Source: an uncultured Mycoplasmatota bacterium (GTDB lineage: Bacteria; Bacillota_I; Bacilli_A; RF39; UBA660). From it: a stretch of DNA of 21,131 nucleotides. The stretch is from contig CAMMKE010000014.1 in assembly GCA_946497375.1 (NCBI GenBank), forward strand, positions 1 through 21,131, given 5' to 3'. Shown here in pieces: positions 13,426-20,002 of the stretch. The position numbers and the translations under genes are program-made. The first letter of the stretch is position 1. The number at the start of each line of letters is the position of its first letter. The notes beneath the pieces were generated by a model. That model did no database searches. It was given only the letters and a program-made list of their open reading frames with translations, and was not told the DNA's origin.

Positions 13426-14728
13426 ACATATAAGTAAAATCAGTTACTCCACTATTTGTAATAGCAGAGCTAGGTATTGTCCATTTATCTCTTGTTACTA
13501 ATATTTCTGTTATATTAGTCGTATAATTAAATATTTGATTGTAATTTGTTACATTTGAAGTGTCAAAATTTCTTAAATCTAATTTTTTTAACTCTTCACA
13601 TCTAAAAAACATTCTTCCTATTAAAATTACTTTTGTAGTATCAAAAGCATCTAAATTCAAAGTGCTTAATTTATTACAATACATAAACATTTCTGCCATA
13701 TTTGTCACATTTGATGTACTAAAATATTCACCAAAATTTATTTCTTCTATTGACATATATGGTTCTGCACTAAACATATCACCTGCAAACATATCCATCA
13801 TATTAGTAGTCAAACTAGTATCTAAATAACTTAAATCTATTGAAATAGTATTAGAAAAACCAGAAAAATAGTTACTCATATCATAATTGGCAATTATCTT
13901 ACCTTCTCCACCTATTGTTAATTTATATGTTCCTGCTCCTGTTCCATCATCTTCAGCATATGCTATAACATTTCCATTCTGTTTTTCTGATATATCCCAA
14001 CTCTCTACTACTCCTTCTGGTATAACAGTATCTCCCTTTGTTACTATGCTTGTTACTTTACTTTTATATTCTGAAGAATGAAAATCTTCACTGCCTGCTG
14101 TTCTCATCATCCTATCTTCCATAGATAGTCCATCTAGTCCATATACATTTATCTTTACAGCAAACTTTAAATTTCCTCCATCTCCTTGTGGATTATAATC
14201 TTCATCAACCCACATTCTAAGTCTATATCTATTACTTTCACTAGCATTCATACTACTTGTATATAAGCTCATCTCTCCTGATGGTCTTCCTGTAAAACTA
14301 TTAGATGTACTTTCTTCATTATATACTTCTGGTGTCATTAACTCTTCTTCACCATCATCTGTTAATCTAGTTAAATATAACTTTATATTAGAACCATCTA
14401 TCTTCCTATCACCACTAGTTACATCTTTAGCAGATATCTCATAGTTAATATTAATATCTCCACTAATTTGACTACTTACTGTAAAATCAAAATACTCTCC
14501 TTGATTTAATCTAGTCTTACCTGTCGCGTCACGAGTTGGTAACGCTCCATTTAAACTAATAGTATTACTGCTCTCTTCATAAGTCATAGTAATAGAACCT
14601 GTTGTAATAGTATTTACTCTTTGACCTTCTCCTGTAAATCTAAAAGCCGCATAACTTACTCCTATTAATGCTAATATCATTAACAGTATTAATCCTATTA
14701 TTACTATTTCTTTTCTTGTTTTAATCAT
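13424..14728 (-). CDS. BspA-like (DUF285) surface protein
   Basis: A 434-residue exported protein. A basic start (KTRKE) and hydrophobic segment (IVIIGLILLMILALIGVSYA, 8-27) form a signal peptide or anchor. A beta-sandwich follows (RVNTITTGSITMTYEESS) of the type that opens many Firmicute surface and TasA-like proteins. The C-terminal 200 residues carry DUF285 repeats with the DTSNVTNM...MF pattern (STSNVTNMAEMF, FDTTKVILIGRMF, FDTSNVTNYNQIF). These are Treponema-type leucine-rich repeats linked to adhesion in gut and oral bacteria. Only about four repeats are present, and there is no LPXTG or other anchor at the end, so the N-terminal helix probably holds it. AGAAGGAGTG stands before the ATG. 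The protein begins downstream of a clear promoter. The gene is rich in Ser, Thr and Asn. Confidence 0.85.
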   Translation of the reverse strand: MIKTRKEIVIIGLILLMILALIGVSYAAFRFTGEGQRVNTITTGSITMTYEESSNTISLNGALPTRDATGKTRLNQGEYFDFTVSSQISGDININYEISAKDVTSGDRKIDGSNIKLYLTRLTDDGEEELMTPEVYNEESTSNSFTGRPSGEMSLYTSSMNASESNRYRLRMWVDEDYNPQGDGGNLKFAVKINVYGLDGLSMEDRMMRTAGSEDFHSSEYKSKVTSIVTKGDTVIPEGVVESWDISEKQNGNVIAYAEDDGTGAGTYKLTIGGEGKIIANYDMSNYFSGFSNTISIDLSYLDTSLTTNMMDMFAGDMFSAEPYMSIEEINFGEYFSTSNVTNMAEMFMYCNKLSTLNLDAFDTTKVILIGRMFFRCEELKKLDLRNFDTSNVTNYNQIFNYTTNITEILVTRDKWTIPSSAITNSGVTDFTYM

Positions 14729-14772
14729 TTCTTATTCACTCCTTCTATATTTTTCTACACATCAAAAAGAAC

Positions 14773-14800
14773 ATAATATCTCTATCCTGCTCTTATCCAA
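14773..14800 (-). promoter_or_regulatory. Promoter of the BspA-like gene
   Basis: Minus strand TTGGAT (14800-14795), 16-nt spacer, TATTAT (14778-14773). Start near 14766, about 38 nt before the ATG, with AGAAGGAGTG in the leader. Confidence 0.55.
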
Positions 14801-14847
14801 TAATAAAAGAAAGTAATATTATTTACTCTATGGACGTAAAATAAGTG

Positions 14848-14856
14848 CCCCCCCCC
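14848..14856. repeat. C9 homopolymer tract
   Basis: Nine consecutive Cs (nine Gs on the minus strand), 48 bases upstream of the -35 of the BspA-like gene promoter. It is exceptional in a genome where even CCCC is rare. Confidence 0.9.
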
Positions 14857-14889
14857 AGGTAACATATTGTAAATCCGGAGTTTTTAAAG

Positions 14890-14934
14890 ATTGACGAATT
14901 AATTTACCCCAGAATTGACGAATTATTTTACCCT
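14890..14934. repeat. Two tandem 21-bp repeats, possible insertion-sequence end
   Basis: ATTGACGAATTAATTTACCC at 14890 and a near copy at 14914 match at 19 of 21 positions with a 24-bp period. Read on the minus strand they sit in an open frame encoding GKIIRQFWGKLIRQ (ORF 15016 to 14828), with a weak ribosome site before an internal ATG at about 14953. Multiple short direct repeats close to a terminus recall IS21-type ends, and I suspect a relic. No transposase remains. A tandem operator is the alternative. The rest of 14740-15061 holds the promoters listed, the C9 tract and AT-rich sequence. Confidence 0.4.
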
Positions 14935-14987
14935 GATAAATTAAATTAGTCATATCTATTACCTTCTTTCTTATCTTTGTTAATTTA

Positions 14988-15016
14988 ATATTATCATAGC
15001 ATTTAACAAATTTCAA
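14988..15016 (-). promoter_or_regulatory. Outward minus-strand promoter upstream of the tandem repeats
   Basis: Minus strand TTGAAA (15016-15011), 17-nt spacer, TAATAT (14993-14988). It would transcribe the tandem repeats and the C9 tract and could add to expression of the BspA-like gene, since no terminator is visible between them. Confidence 0.5.
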
Positions 15017-15061
15017 TAAACAAATTGTTTTAATTTACATATCTTATAATAGGTGTTGAAT

Positions 15062-15823
15062 ATGACTATTGACTATAAAGATATAAAGTTATCTTATCAA
15101 AAATATGGGGACTCTAAAGAAGTAATTGTAATATTACCTGGGTGGGGAGAAACTAGAAATACATTTTTAGAAATGATTAATATCTTAATGATAGATTATA
15201 CTGTTTATATAATAGATTATCCAGGTTTTGGAGAAACTAAATTTCCTAATTATAATCTTACTATGGATGATTATACAGAAATGATTATAAAGTTCTTTAA
15301 TAATTTGGAAATATCTAATCCTAATATAATTGCCCATTCATTTGGAGGTAGAATTGCCATACTCCTATCTTCTAAATATAATGTCTCTATTAATAACTTA
15401 ATATTAATAGATAGTGCAGGAATTAAACCTAAAATGACTTTAAAGAAAAAGTTTAGACTTAAATTATATAAAACTCTACAGTCTTTAGCAGATTATCTTC
15501 CTAAAAAGCTTAAATACAAATTTAAAACATATCTTTTTAATAAGTTTTCAAGTAGTGATTATCAAGCCTTAGATGAAAATATGCGTGAAACTTTTAAAAA
15601 TATTGTTAATTTAGACCTTACTAAATATTTATCTTCTGTTAATACAAACACTCTAATACTTTGGGGAGAAAAAGATATAGATACCCCCTTAAAAGATAGT
15701 AAATTAATGCATAAAAAAATAACAAATAGTGAGCTTATTATCTTTCCTAATTGTACTCACTATTGTTATTTAGAAAATACTTATGTAATTATTAAAATTA
15801 TATTATGTTTTCTTGAGGATTAG
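15062..15823 (+). CDS. Alpha/beta hydrolase
   Basis: A 253-residue serine hydrolase of the alpha/beta fold, cytoplasmic, substrate unknown. The oxyanion-hole strand is LPGWGETRNTF (25-35). The nucleophile elbow AHSFGGRIAI puts Ser at 93. The acid is the Asp of LWGEKDIDTP near 204, and the His is that of NCTHYCYLEN near 231, so the triad is complete. A basic, aromatic cap (about 130-175, KKKFRLKLYKTLQSLADYLP) separates the core halves. This looks like the MhpC/2-hydroxy-6-oxo-hydrolase or esterase group. The ATG at 15062 lies 6 nt after AGGTG; the upstream GTG at 15053 is inside the ribosome site. A TATAAT at 15045-15050 sits very close to the start, so a longer leader from an unseen promoter is possible. 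The last 4 bases overlap the end of the converging DUF2207 gene. Confidence 0.88.
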   Translation: MTIDYKDIKLSYQKYGDSKEVIVILPGWGETRNTFLEMINILMIDYTVYIIDYPGFGETKFPNYNLTMDDYTEMIIKFFNNLEISNPNIIAHSFGGRIAILLSSKYNVSINNLILIDSAGIKPKMTLKKKFRLKLYKTLQSLADYLPKKLKYKFKTYLFNKFSSSDYQALDENMRETFKNIVNLDLTKYLSSVNTNTLILWGEKDIDTPLKDSKLMHKKITNSELIIFPNCTHYCYLENTYVIIKIILCFLED

Positions 15824-17757
15824 AAACGACCTCCGCCGCCTCCACCTCCGAAGGAGCCTCCTCCACCAATAGAGCCACCACCAAAGCCACCTCCACTTGA
15901 TGACTGACTAGCAGCGATTGATGAGCGTGATGATGCTACGGCAGTATGAATTCCACTATTTATACTAGAATAAAGATTAGTAGTTATAATATAATGAGTC
16001 ATATAAGGATTATAACCTACATAAGTAGTATTAGTTGTATCCATATTAGGCATCTTAAGTTCCATTTCTTTAGAAAGTTTATCTGCACAGTCTAAAATAG
16101 TTGCATATACTAAATACTTATCCCATAAAGTTACCTCAGGTAACTCTTTTTCATTAAATCTACTAAAGTCTTCTAAGAATTTCTTATGAGCCATCCATTT
16201 AGCATAATGTTCTGCACCCTTTTTAGTATAGAACTTTCTAGTTATAACAAAGATAATTAATGCTATCATAAGAATAATAATTATTATTCCAAGCCAAGAT
16301 AAATCTAAAGTAAAACTAATAAATGTTAAGACAAGTCCTAATAAACTAAAGATAACTGAGAAAGCTACTAAACCTGGAGTTGTAGCAAAGAATAACTCAC
16401 TTTTACCTAAAGATTTACTTTTCCTTATAAAATCATTATATAAATCCATTACATTATTAGCATTACTTAAAGTAGAACAATGTTTCCTTATAGTAGAAAG
16501 AACTACTTCTTTACTATTACCTATCTCATTAATAATAAGGTTTAAAGCTATCTTCTCTGTTTCAGTTAAACTAGCTTCATCATAGTCTTGTAATACTAGT
16601 TTATAATCATCTTTTAATTTTCTATCAATAACTTCTACTTTTAAAACTTTTTTATAAATTAGATTTAATATTGTTGCCGATAAACTCTTTTCCGTTACGT
16701 TCTTATCTAAAAGATACTCTAATACTTCTGGGCCATAACTTGCAGGAAAATCCCTAAAATATTCCATATTAAAGGTTGTCTTTTTCATCTTTTTCTCTCT
16801 TAAATAAACACCAACTGCAAGAGAAATAGCAATAATACCCCAAAGACTACTTACTATTATTAAAGTCATATTTTGTCTTTGTATTCTTTTTCTTTCTAGA
16901 TTCGCTTCATCACTTAACTCTGTTTGATAATCTATGATTGCATCTTTAGCAGTCAACCCACTAACTTTAGTAGCATTGGATACTAAATCTTTATTAAATA
17001 TTAATCTAATACTAACAGGGTTATATGCTCCTAAAAAGTTAAAGGTACCTATCGCTTCTCTATCATTAGTTCTTTCTATTTCTCCATTTAAAGGTCCATG
17101 TAACCATACTCTATAATCACTATCACTATTAGGTAATACTACCTTAACTTCATAATCTCCTATATTTTCTCTATAACCATCACCTAAGGTATTCCAAGCA
17201 AGCTCGGCTATATCTTCATGAACAACTACTACATCAGTAACAGTATACTCTATATAAAAGATTTCATCTAAATCACTAGGATTATAAAGTTTTAAATTAA
17301 CTTCATCCATAAAAGTATCATAGGTATACTTAGAAGATTCACCATTACTTGCAAAACTAACTTCATCAAAATAATTTACACTTCTATTAAAATCATCAAA
17401 AGTAAGATCTCCATCATTACTTATGGAACCCACTTTAACATCAGTAATACTACTACCATCATATAAACCACTATTTCCTCTTATAGCACTTATATCTCCT
17501 TTATATGGTTTATTATTATAACTAGCATAACTAACATCACGTTCCATGCCATTATACTCACCATTCATTTTAATAAGTTCTCTCACCTTAATAGAACCAT
17601 TATCAAGTATTTCTATCTCGCTTAAAAACTTATCAGTAGGTTCCTCACTAGAAAAAAATGAAATATCTTTCCCAGTAGAAACAGTTCTAAAAGCCATACC
17701 AAACATAAAGATTAAAAAAGCAAAGATAAAAATTGATATTATTACAGTTTTCTTCAT
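15820..17757 (-). CDS. DUF2207 membrane protein with Gly-rich tail
   Basis: A protein of about 645 residues of the DUF2207 (YciQ-like) family, often found beside lemA. It has an N-terminal signal or anchor (VIISIFIFAFLIFMFGMAF) and a long extracellular beta domain (about 30-290). A TM helix (LIIVSSLWGIIAISLAVGVY) is followed by a cytoplasmic part and a pair of TM helices (GLVAFSVIFSLLGLVLTFIS and LGIIIIILMIALIIFVI). The last 25 residues are almost only Gly, Ser and Phe (GGGFGGGSIGGGGSFGGGGG), a low-complexity end common in this family. The role is unknown, probably at the envelope. AAGGAG lies 11 nt before the ATG at 17757; a TTG three bases upstream is also possible. It is downstream of lemA across a weak hairpin, so partly co-transcribed. 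GC content jumps in the Gly tail. Confidence 0.88.
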   Translation of the reverse strand: MKKTVIISIFIFAFLIFMFGMAFRTVSTGKDISFFSSEEPTDKFLSEIEILDNGSIKVRELIKMNGEYNGMERDVSYASYNNKPYKGDISAIRGNSGLYDGSSITDVKVGSISNDGDLTFDDFNRSVNYFDEVSFASNGESSKYTYDTFMDEVNLKLYNPSDLDEIFYIEYTVTDVVVVHEDIAELAWNTLGDGYRENIGDYEVKVVLPNSDSDYRVWLHGPLNGEIERTNDREAIGTFNFLGAYNPVSIRLIFNKDLVSNATKVSGLTAKDAIIDYQTELSDEANLERKRIQRQNMTLIIVSSLWGIIAISLAVGVYLREKKMKKTTFNMEYFRDFPASYGPEVLEYLLDKNVTEKSLSATILNLIYKKVLKVEVIDRKLKDDYKLVLQDYDEASLTETEKIALNLIINEIGNSKEVVLSTIRKHCSTLSNANNVMDLYNDFIRKSKSLGKSELFFATTPGLVAFSVIFSLLGLVLTFISFTLDLSWLGIIIIILMIALIIFVITRKFYTKKGAEHYAKWMAHKKFLEDFSRFNEKELPEVTLWDKYLVYATILDCADKLSKEMELKMPNMDTTNTTYVGYNPYMTHYIITTNLYSSINSGIHTAVASSRSSIAASQSSSGGGFGGGSIGGGGSFGGGGGGGRF

Positions 17758-17776
17758 CAATCCATTCACTCCTTAG

Positions 17777-17799
17777 AAAAAAAGCTTGCATAAAGCAAG
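17777..17799 (-). terminator. Weak intra-operon terminator between lemA and DUF2207 gene
   Basis: Minus strand CTTGC (17799-17795), loop TTTAT, GCAAG (17789-17785), then C and T7 (17783-17777). The stem is only 5 bp. The DUF2207 ribosome site follows at once. It probably gives partial termination and so more LemA than DUF2207 protein. Confidence 0.5.
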
Positions 17800-17801
17800 T
17801 C

Positions 17802-18365
17802 TTAAAATGATACTTTAGGTGTCTCTTTATCTTTCTCATCTATTTCAAAGAAAGATTCTTCTTTAAAATGAGAAATACTAGCAACTATATTACTTGGAAT
17901 AGTTTGTACTTTATTATTATAAGTAAGTACTGTATCATTATAAAATTGTCTCATGGTACTAATCTTATCTTCAGTATCTCTTAAATCATTTTGAAGTGAA
18001 ACAAAGTTCTGATTAGCTTTAAGGTCTGGATATGCTTCTGCTAAAGCGAATAGTCTATTTAACATACCAGTTAACTCTCCACTAGCTTTTATCTCTTCTT
18101 CTTTAGTTCCCGCAGTATTAAAACTATTTCTTGCATTAATAACTGCATCTAAAGTAGAACTTTCATGTTTAGCATAACCTTTAACAGTCTCTACTAAATT
18201 AGGAATTAAATCTGCTCTTCTTTTTAATTGAACATCAATTTGACTCCATTGATCTTTAACTCTATTTCTAAGTTGTACTAATGAGTTATATGTTGCAATA
18301 TACCAAATTATTAAAATAATGATAATTGCAACTATTACAATACCTATAATCATTCCTGTTGACAT
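17802..18365 (-). CDS. lemA: LemA family protein
   Basis: A 187-residue protein with one N-terminal TM helix ([20 protein letters not shown], 5-24), a very short outer end, and a long cytoplasmic helical bundle. The family core is plain: [20 protein letters not shown], then [20 protein letters not shown] and [20 protein letters not shown], then [13 protein letters not shown] and a run like [18 protein letters not shown]. Length and order are normal. The biochemical role of LemA is not settled. It is widespread and often linked with DUF2207 or Htp-type membrane proteins, as here. AGAGGTGAT stands 4 nt before the ATG. The gene is divergent from sspI, and the shared 95-bp region has an imperfect dyad (TTATATACTA near 18385 with TATAGTATAA near 18409) that could be a shared control site. 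Confidence 0.95.
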   Translation of the reverse strand: MSTGMIIGIVIVAIIIILIIWYIATYNSLVQLRNRVKDQWSQIDVQLKRRADLIPNLVETVKGYAKHESSTLDAVINARNSFNTAGTKEEEIKASGELTGMLNRLFALAEAYPDLKANQNFVSLQNDLRDTEDKISTMRQFYNDTVLTYNNKVQTIPSNIVASISHFKEESFFEIDEKDKETPKVSF

Positions 18366-18459
18366 ATTATCACCTCTGTTTTAATTATATACTAAAGAAT
18401 AAAAAAATTATAGTATAAATTTAAAAATATTGGTAAAGATATGTCTAGGAGATGATTTT

Positions 18460-18669
18460 ATGAGTATAAAAGATTATATATTAAATAATTTTAAGAATGA
18501 TAATAAGGAAAGCATTAAGGAAGCGATAGTTGAATCTATTAATTCTAAAGATGAAGTTACTCTTCCTGGTATGGGTGTTTTTATGGAAATAATTTGGAAT
18601 AATGCAACAGAAGAGCTGAAAAATGAAATGTTAACAATACTTGAGAATAATTTAAAAAAAGAAGTTTAA
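18460..18669 (+). CDS. sspI: Small acid-soluble spore protein I (SspI) family
   Basis: A 69-residue protein whose C-terminal two thirds follow Bacillus SspI closely: the segment TLPGMGVFMEIIWNN, then a part like ELKNEMLTILENNLKK at the end. B. subtilis SspI (71 residues) has the corresponding LPGLGVLFEVIW and EKNEMLETLE. SspI is a minor spore core protein made in the forespore under SigG. The ATG at 18460 has AGGAG 10 nt upstream. A longer frame from a TTG at 18430 runs through the ribosome site and is rejected. I find no convincing SigG promoter in the AT-rich 18366-18459 region. It stands alone. Its presence suggests sporulation ability or a retained relic; the protein itself looks intact. 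Confidence 0.85.
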   Translation: MSIKDYILNNFKNDNKESIKEAIVESINSKDEVTLPGMGVFMEIIWNNATEELKNEMLTILENNLKKEV

Positions 18670-18674
18670 ATCAT

Positions 18675-18703
18675 TTGACAAATTGATTTGCACAGTATAT
18701 AAT
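18675..18703 (+). promoter_or_regulatory. Consensus sigma-A promoter of RNA C
   Basis: TTGACA (18675-18680), 17-nt spacer, TATAAT (18698-18703): perfect in both boxes, the strongest promoter in the window. AAATCA (18668-18673) and TGATTT (18684-18689) form a dyad centred on the -35, a possible operator. Confidence 0.85.
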
Positions 18704-18709
18704 GGTATA

Positions 18710-18860
18710 CATAAATATTGATTGGGAGGTAGTAGCCCCAGCCTAGCTTCGGCGTTCATAACTTCTGTTATGTTCACAAAATTGAAGGTTATTGCCTAAT
18801 TCTATATTAGGCTACTACTAAAAAGACTGTAATGAAAATTTAATCATTGCAGTCTTTTAT
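18710..18860 (+). ncRNA. Structured non-coding RNA (RNA C), unassigned
   Basis: A transcript of about 150 nt. A 9-bp closing stem GTAGTAGCC (18729-18737) with GGCTACTAC (18810-18818) encloses three hairpins. These are GCC/GGC around a TAGCTTC loop (18741-18753), CATAAC-TTCT-GTTATG (18757-18772), and GCCTAAT/ATTAGGC (18794-18812). The third shares GGC (18810-18812) with the closing stem, so the two pairings compete. A terminator follows. No plus-strand gene lies downstream, so it is not a leader. An AGGAG-like GGGAGG (18724-18729) has no start codon at proper distance. It lacks the SRP, tmRNA and RNase P signatures I know. A 6S-like RNA is conceivable from the closing stem and bubble, but unproven. 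Confidence 0.65.
18820..18858. terminator. Bidirectional terminator between RNA C and the ucpA operon
   Basis: AAAAGACTG-TAATGA (18821-18835) pairs with TCATTG-CAGTCTTTT (18844-18858), about 15 bp. T runs lie on both sides, T5 on the minus strand at 18824-18820. Confidence 0.85.
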
Positions 18861-18861
18861 C

Positions 18862-19650
18862 TTAAACTCCCATAGTAACAGTTTCAGGTAAAGTTGAACC
18901 ACCATCTATTACAATACTAGTACCTGTTATATAACTAGATGAATCACTTGCAAGGAAACATGCAAGTTCTCCTAACTCACTAGGGTCACCTAATCTTTTC
19001 ATAGGAATACTCTTAGCAATACCATTTATAACACTTTCTGGATCATTTGGGTTAGTCTCTTTTGCCATACCATCAACCATAGGTGTTCTAATATATCCAG
19101 GTAGTATAGCATTTACTCTAATATTATGATCTACTTCTTCACGAGCAAGAGCCTTAGTAAAACCAACAAGCGCAGCCTTTGTAGTGGCATATGCAACTTC
19201 TCCAGAATCTGCAACCATTTCTCCTGTTACACTAGATAAATTAATAATACTTGCTTTTCCACTTGCTCTTAACATAGGAAGCAAGACTTTCGTAACATTC
19301 CATGTCCCTTTAATATTAATATCAAAATGCAAGTCACGTAACTCATCTGTCATCTTTTCAAAAGTCTCTAATTTACAAATACCAGCATTATTTACTAAGA
19401 TATCAACATGATCATAGTATTTTTTAATAATATCAACAACTTGAACTAATAAGTTCTTATTACTAATATCAACATTAATACCTAAAACTTTATAGCCTTT
19501 AGAACCTAATTCATTAACAGTATTAGTTAATTCACTTGACTTATCTAAAATAACAACAGATGCTCCATACTTAAGTAATGATTCCACAATACCTTTACCA
19601 TTACCCATCGCTCCACCAGTAACAACTGCAATTTTTCCTTGTAAATTCAT
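18862..19650 (-). CDS. ucpA: Short-chain dehydrogenase, UcpA type
   Basis: A classical SDR of 262 residues that would use NAD(P)(H) to oxidise or reduce an unknown alcohol or ketone. It has the cofactor-binding TGGAMGNGKG (11-20), NNAG near 90, the catalytic Ser in NLSSVTGEMVADSGE near 141, and Tyr/Lys in YATTK (about 155-159). PGYIRTPM and the C-terminal DGGSTLPETVTMGV follow. The phrases SSVTGEMVAD, NIKGTWNVTK and GGSTLPETV are close to E. coli UcpA, which makes the subfamily call firm. UcpA is linked to furan/aldehyde tolerance in E. coli, but the physiological substrate is not settled. The ribosome site AGAGGGAT lies in the end of the preceding gene, and the ATG begins 1 nt after its stop, so translation is coupled. 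It is the last gene of a three-gene operon. Confidence 0.92.
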   Translation of the reverse strand: MNLQGKIAVVTGGAMGNGKGIVESLLKYGASVVILDKSSELTNTVNELGSKGYKVLGINVDISNKNLLVQVVDIIKKYYDHVDILVNNAGICKLETFEKMTDELRDLHFDINIKGTWNVTKVLLPMLRASGKASIINLSSVTGEMVADSGEVAYATTKAALVGFTKALAREEVDHNIRVNAILPGYIRTPMVDGMAKETNPNDPESVINGIAKSIPMKRLGDPSELGELACFLASDSSSYITGTSIVIDGGSTLPETVTMGV

Positions 19651-19651
19651 T

Positions 19652-20002
19652 TTATCCCTCTTTTCTATTCTTACTTATTATACTACTTTTCTTCATTTTG
19701 TCATACTGTTTATACATATATTGGACACTATTTTCCAAAAAGAAATAATGATATACATAGCACAAATCAAAGATTAAAAGAATAAAGAATACTATAAACA
19801 TCATAAATATATATTTTGTTAAAAATAAGAATAAAATTGTAAAGAAAACATAAGTTAAAGTTATTACTAAATGGATGACTCTTTCTTTTTGAAATAACTC
19901 CATCTTAAATAGAAAATCATCTATTTCTTCCTTACTAAATTTATGATTATCTTTAATTTTACTATCTATCTCACCAATATACTCTTTCATATACTCTTTC
20001 AT
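19652..20002 (-). CDS. Two-TM membrane protein, unknown function
   Basis: A 116-residue protein. A charged N-terminal cytoplasmic part (1-41, rich in Lys and Glu) precedes two close TM helices (about 43-61, VIHLVITLTYVFFTILFLFL, and 65-82, FMMFIVFFILLIFDLCYVY) joined by a short turn. A basic C-terminal tail follows (YKQYDKMKKSSIISKNRKEG). I have no family name for it. Its ATG overlaps the stop of the FAD dehydrogenase gene as ATGA, and its stop lies 1 nt from the ucpA start, so all three genes are co-translated. There is no good ribosome site of its own, which fits coupling. A membrane partner of the neighbouring oxidoreductases is possible but not shown. Confidence 0.8.
   Translation of the reverse strand: MKEYMKEYIGEIDSKIKDNHKFSKEEIDDFLFKMELFQKERVIHLVITLTYVFFTILFLFLTKYIFMMFIVFFILLIFDLCYVYHYFFLENSVQYMYKQYDKMKKSSIISKNRKEG

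Noticed and set aside
13560..14081. Plus-strand frames inside the BspA-like gene
   Set aside because: Antisense shadows of a repeat-bearing gene; no start signals.
14828..15016. 62-residue minus-strand ORF as a protein gene
   Set aside because: Coding sequence is made of the tandem repeats and the C9 tract, the ribosome site is weak, and the peptide looks like translated repeat DNA. Kept only as a repeat feature.
15820..15900. GC-rich segment as a sign of horizontal transfer
   Set aside because: It encodes the Gly-rich tail of the DUF2207 protein, where GGN codons force high GC.
16934..17776. Plus-strand frames inside the DUF2207 gene
   Set aside because: Antisense shadows without ribosome sites.
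18430..18459. Longer SspI start at TTG 18430
   Set aside because: The frame passes through the AGGAG ribosome site and adds residues absent from SspI; the ATG at 18460 gives the family length.
19184..19411. Plus-strand frame inside ucpA
   Set aside because: Shadow of a clear SDR gene.
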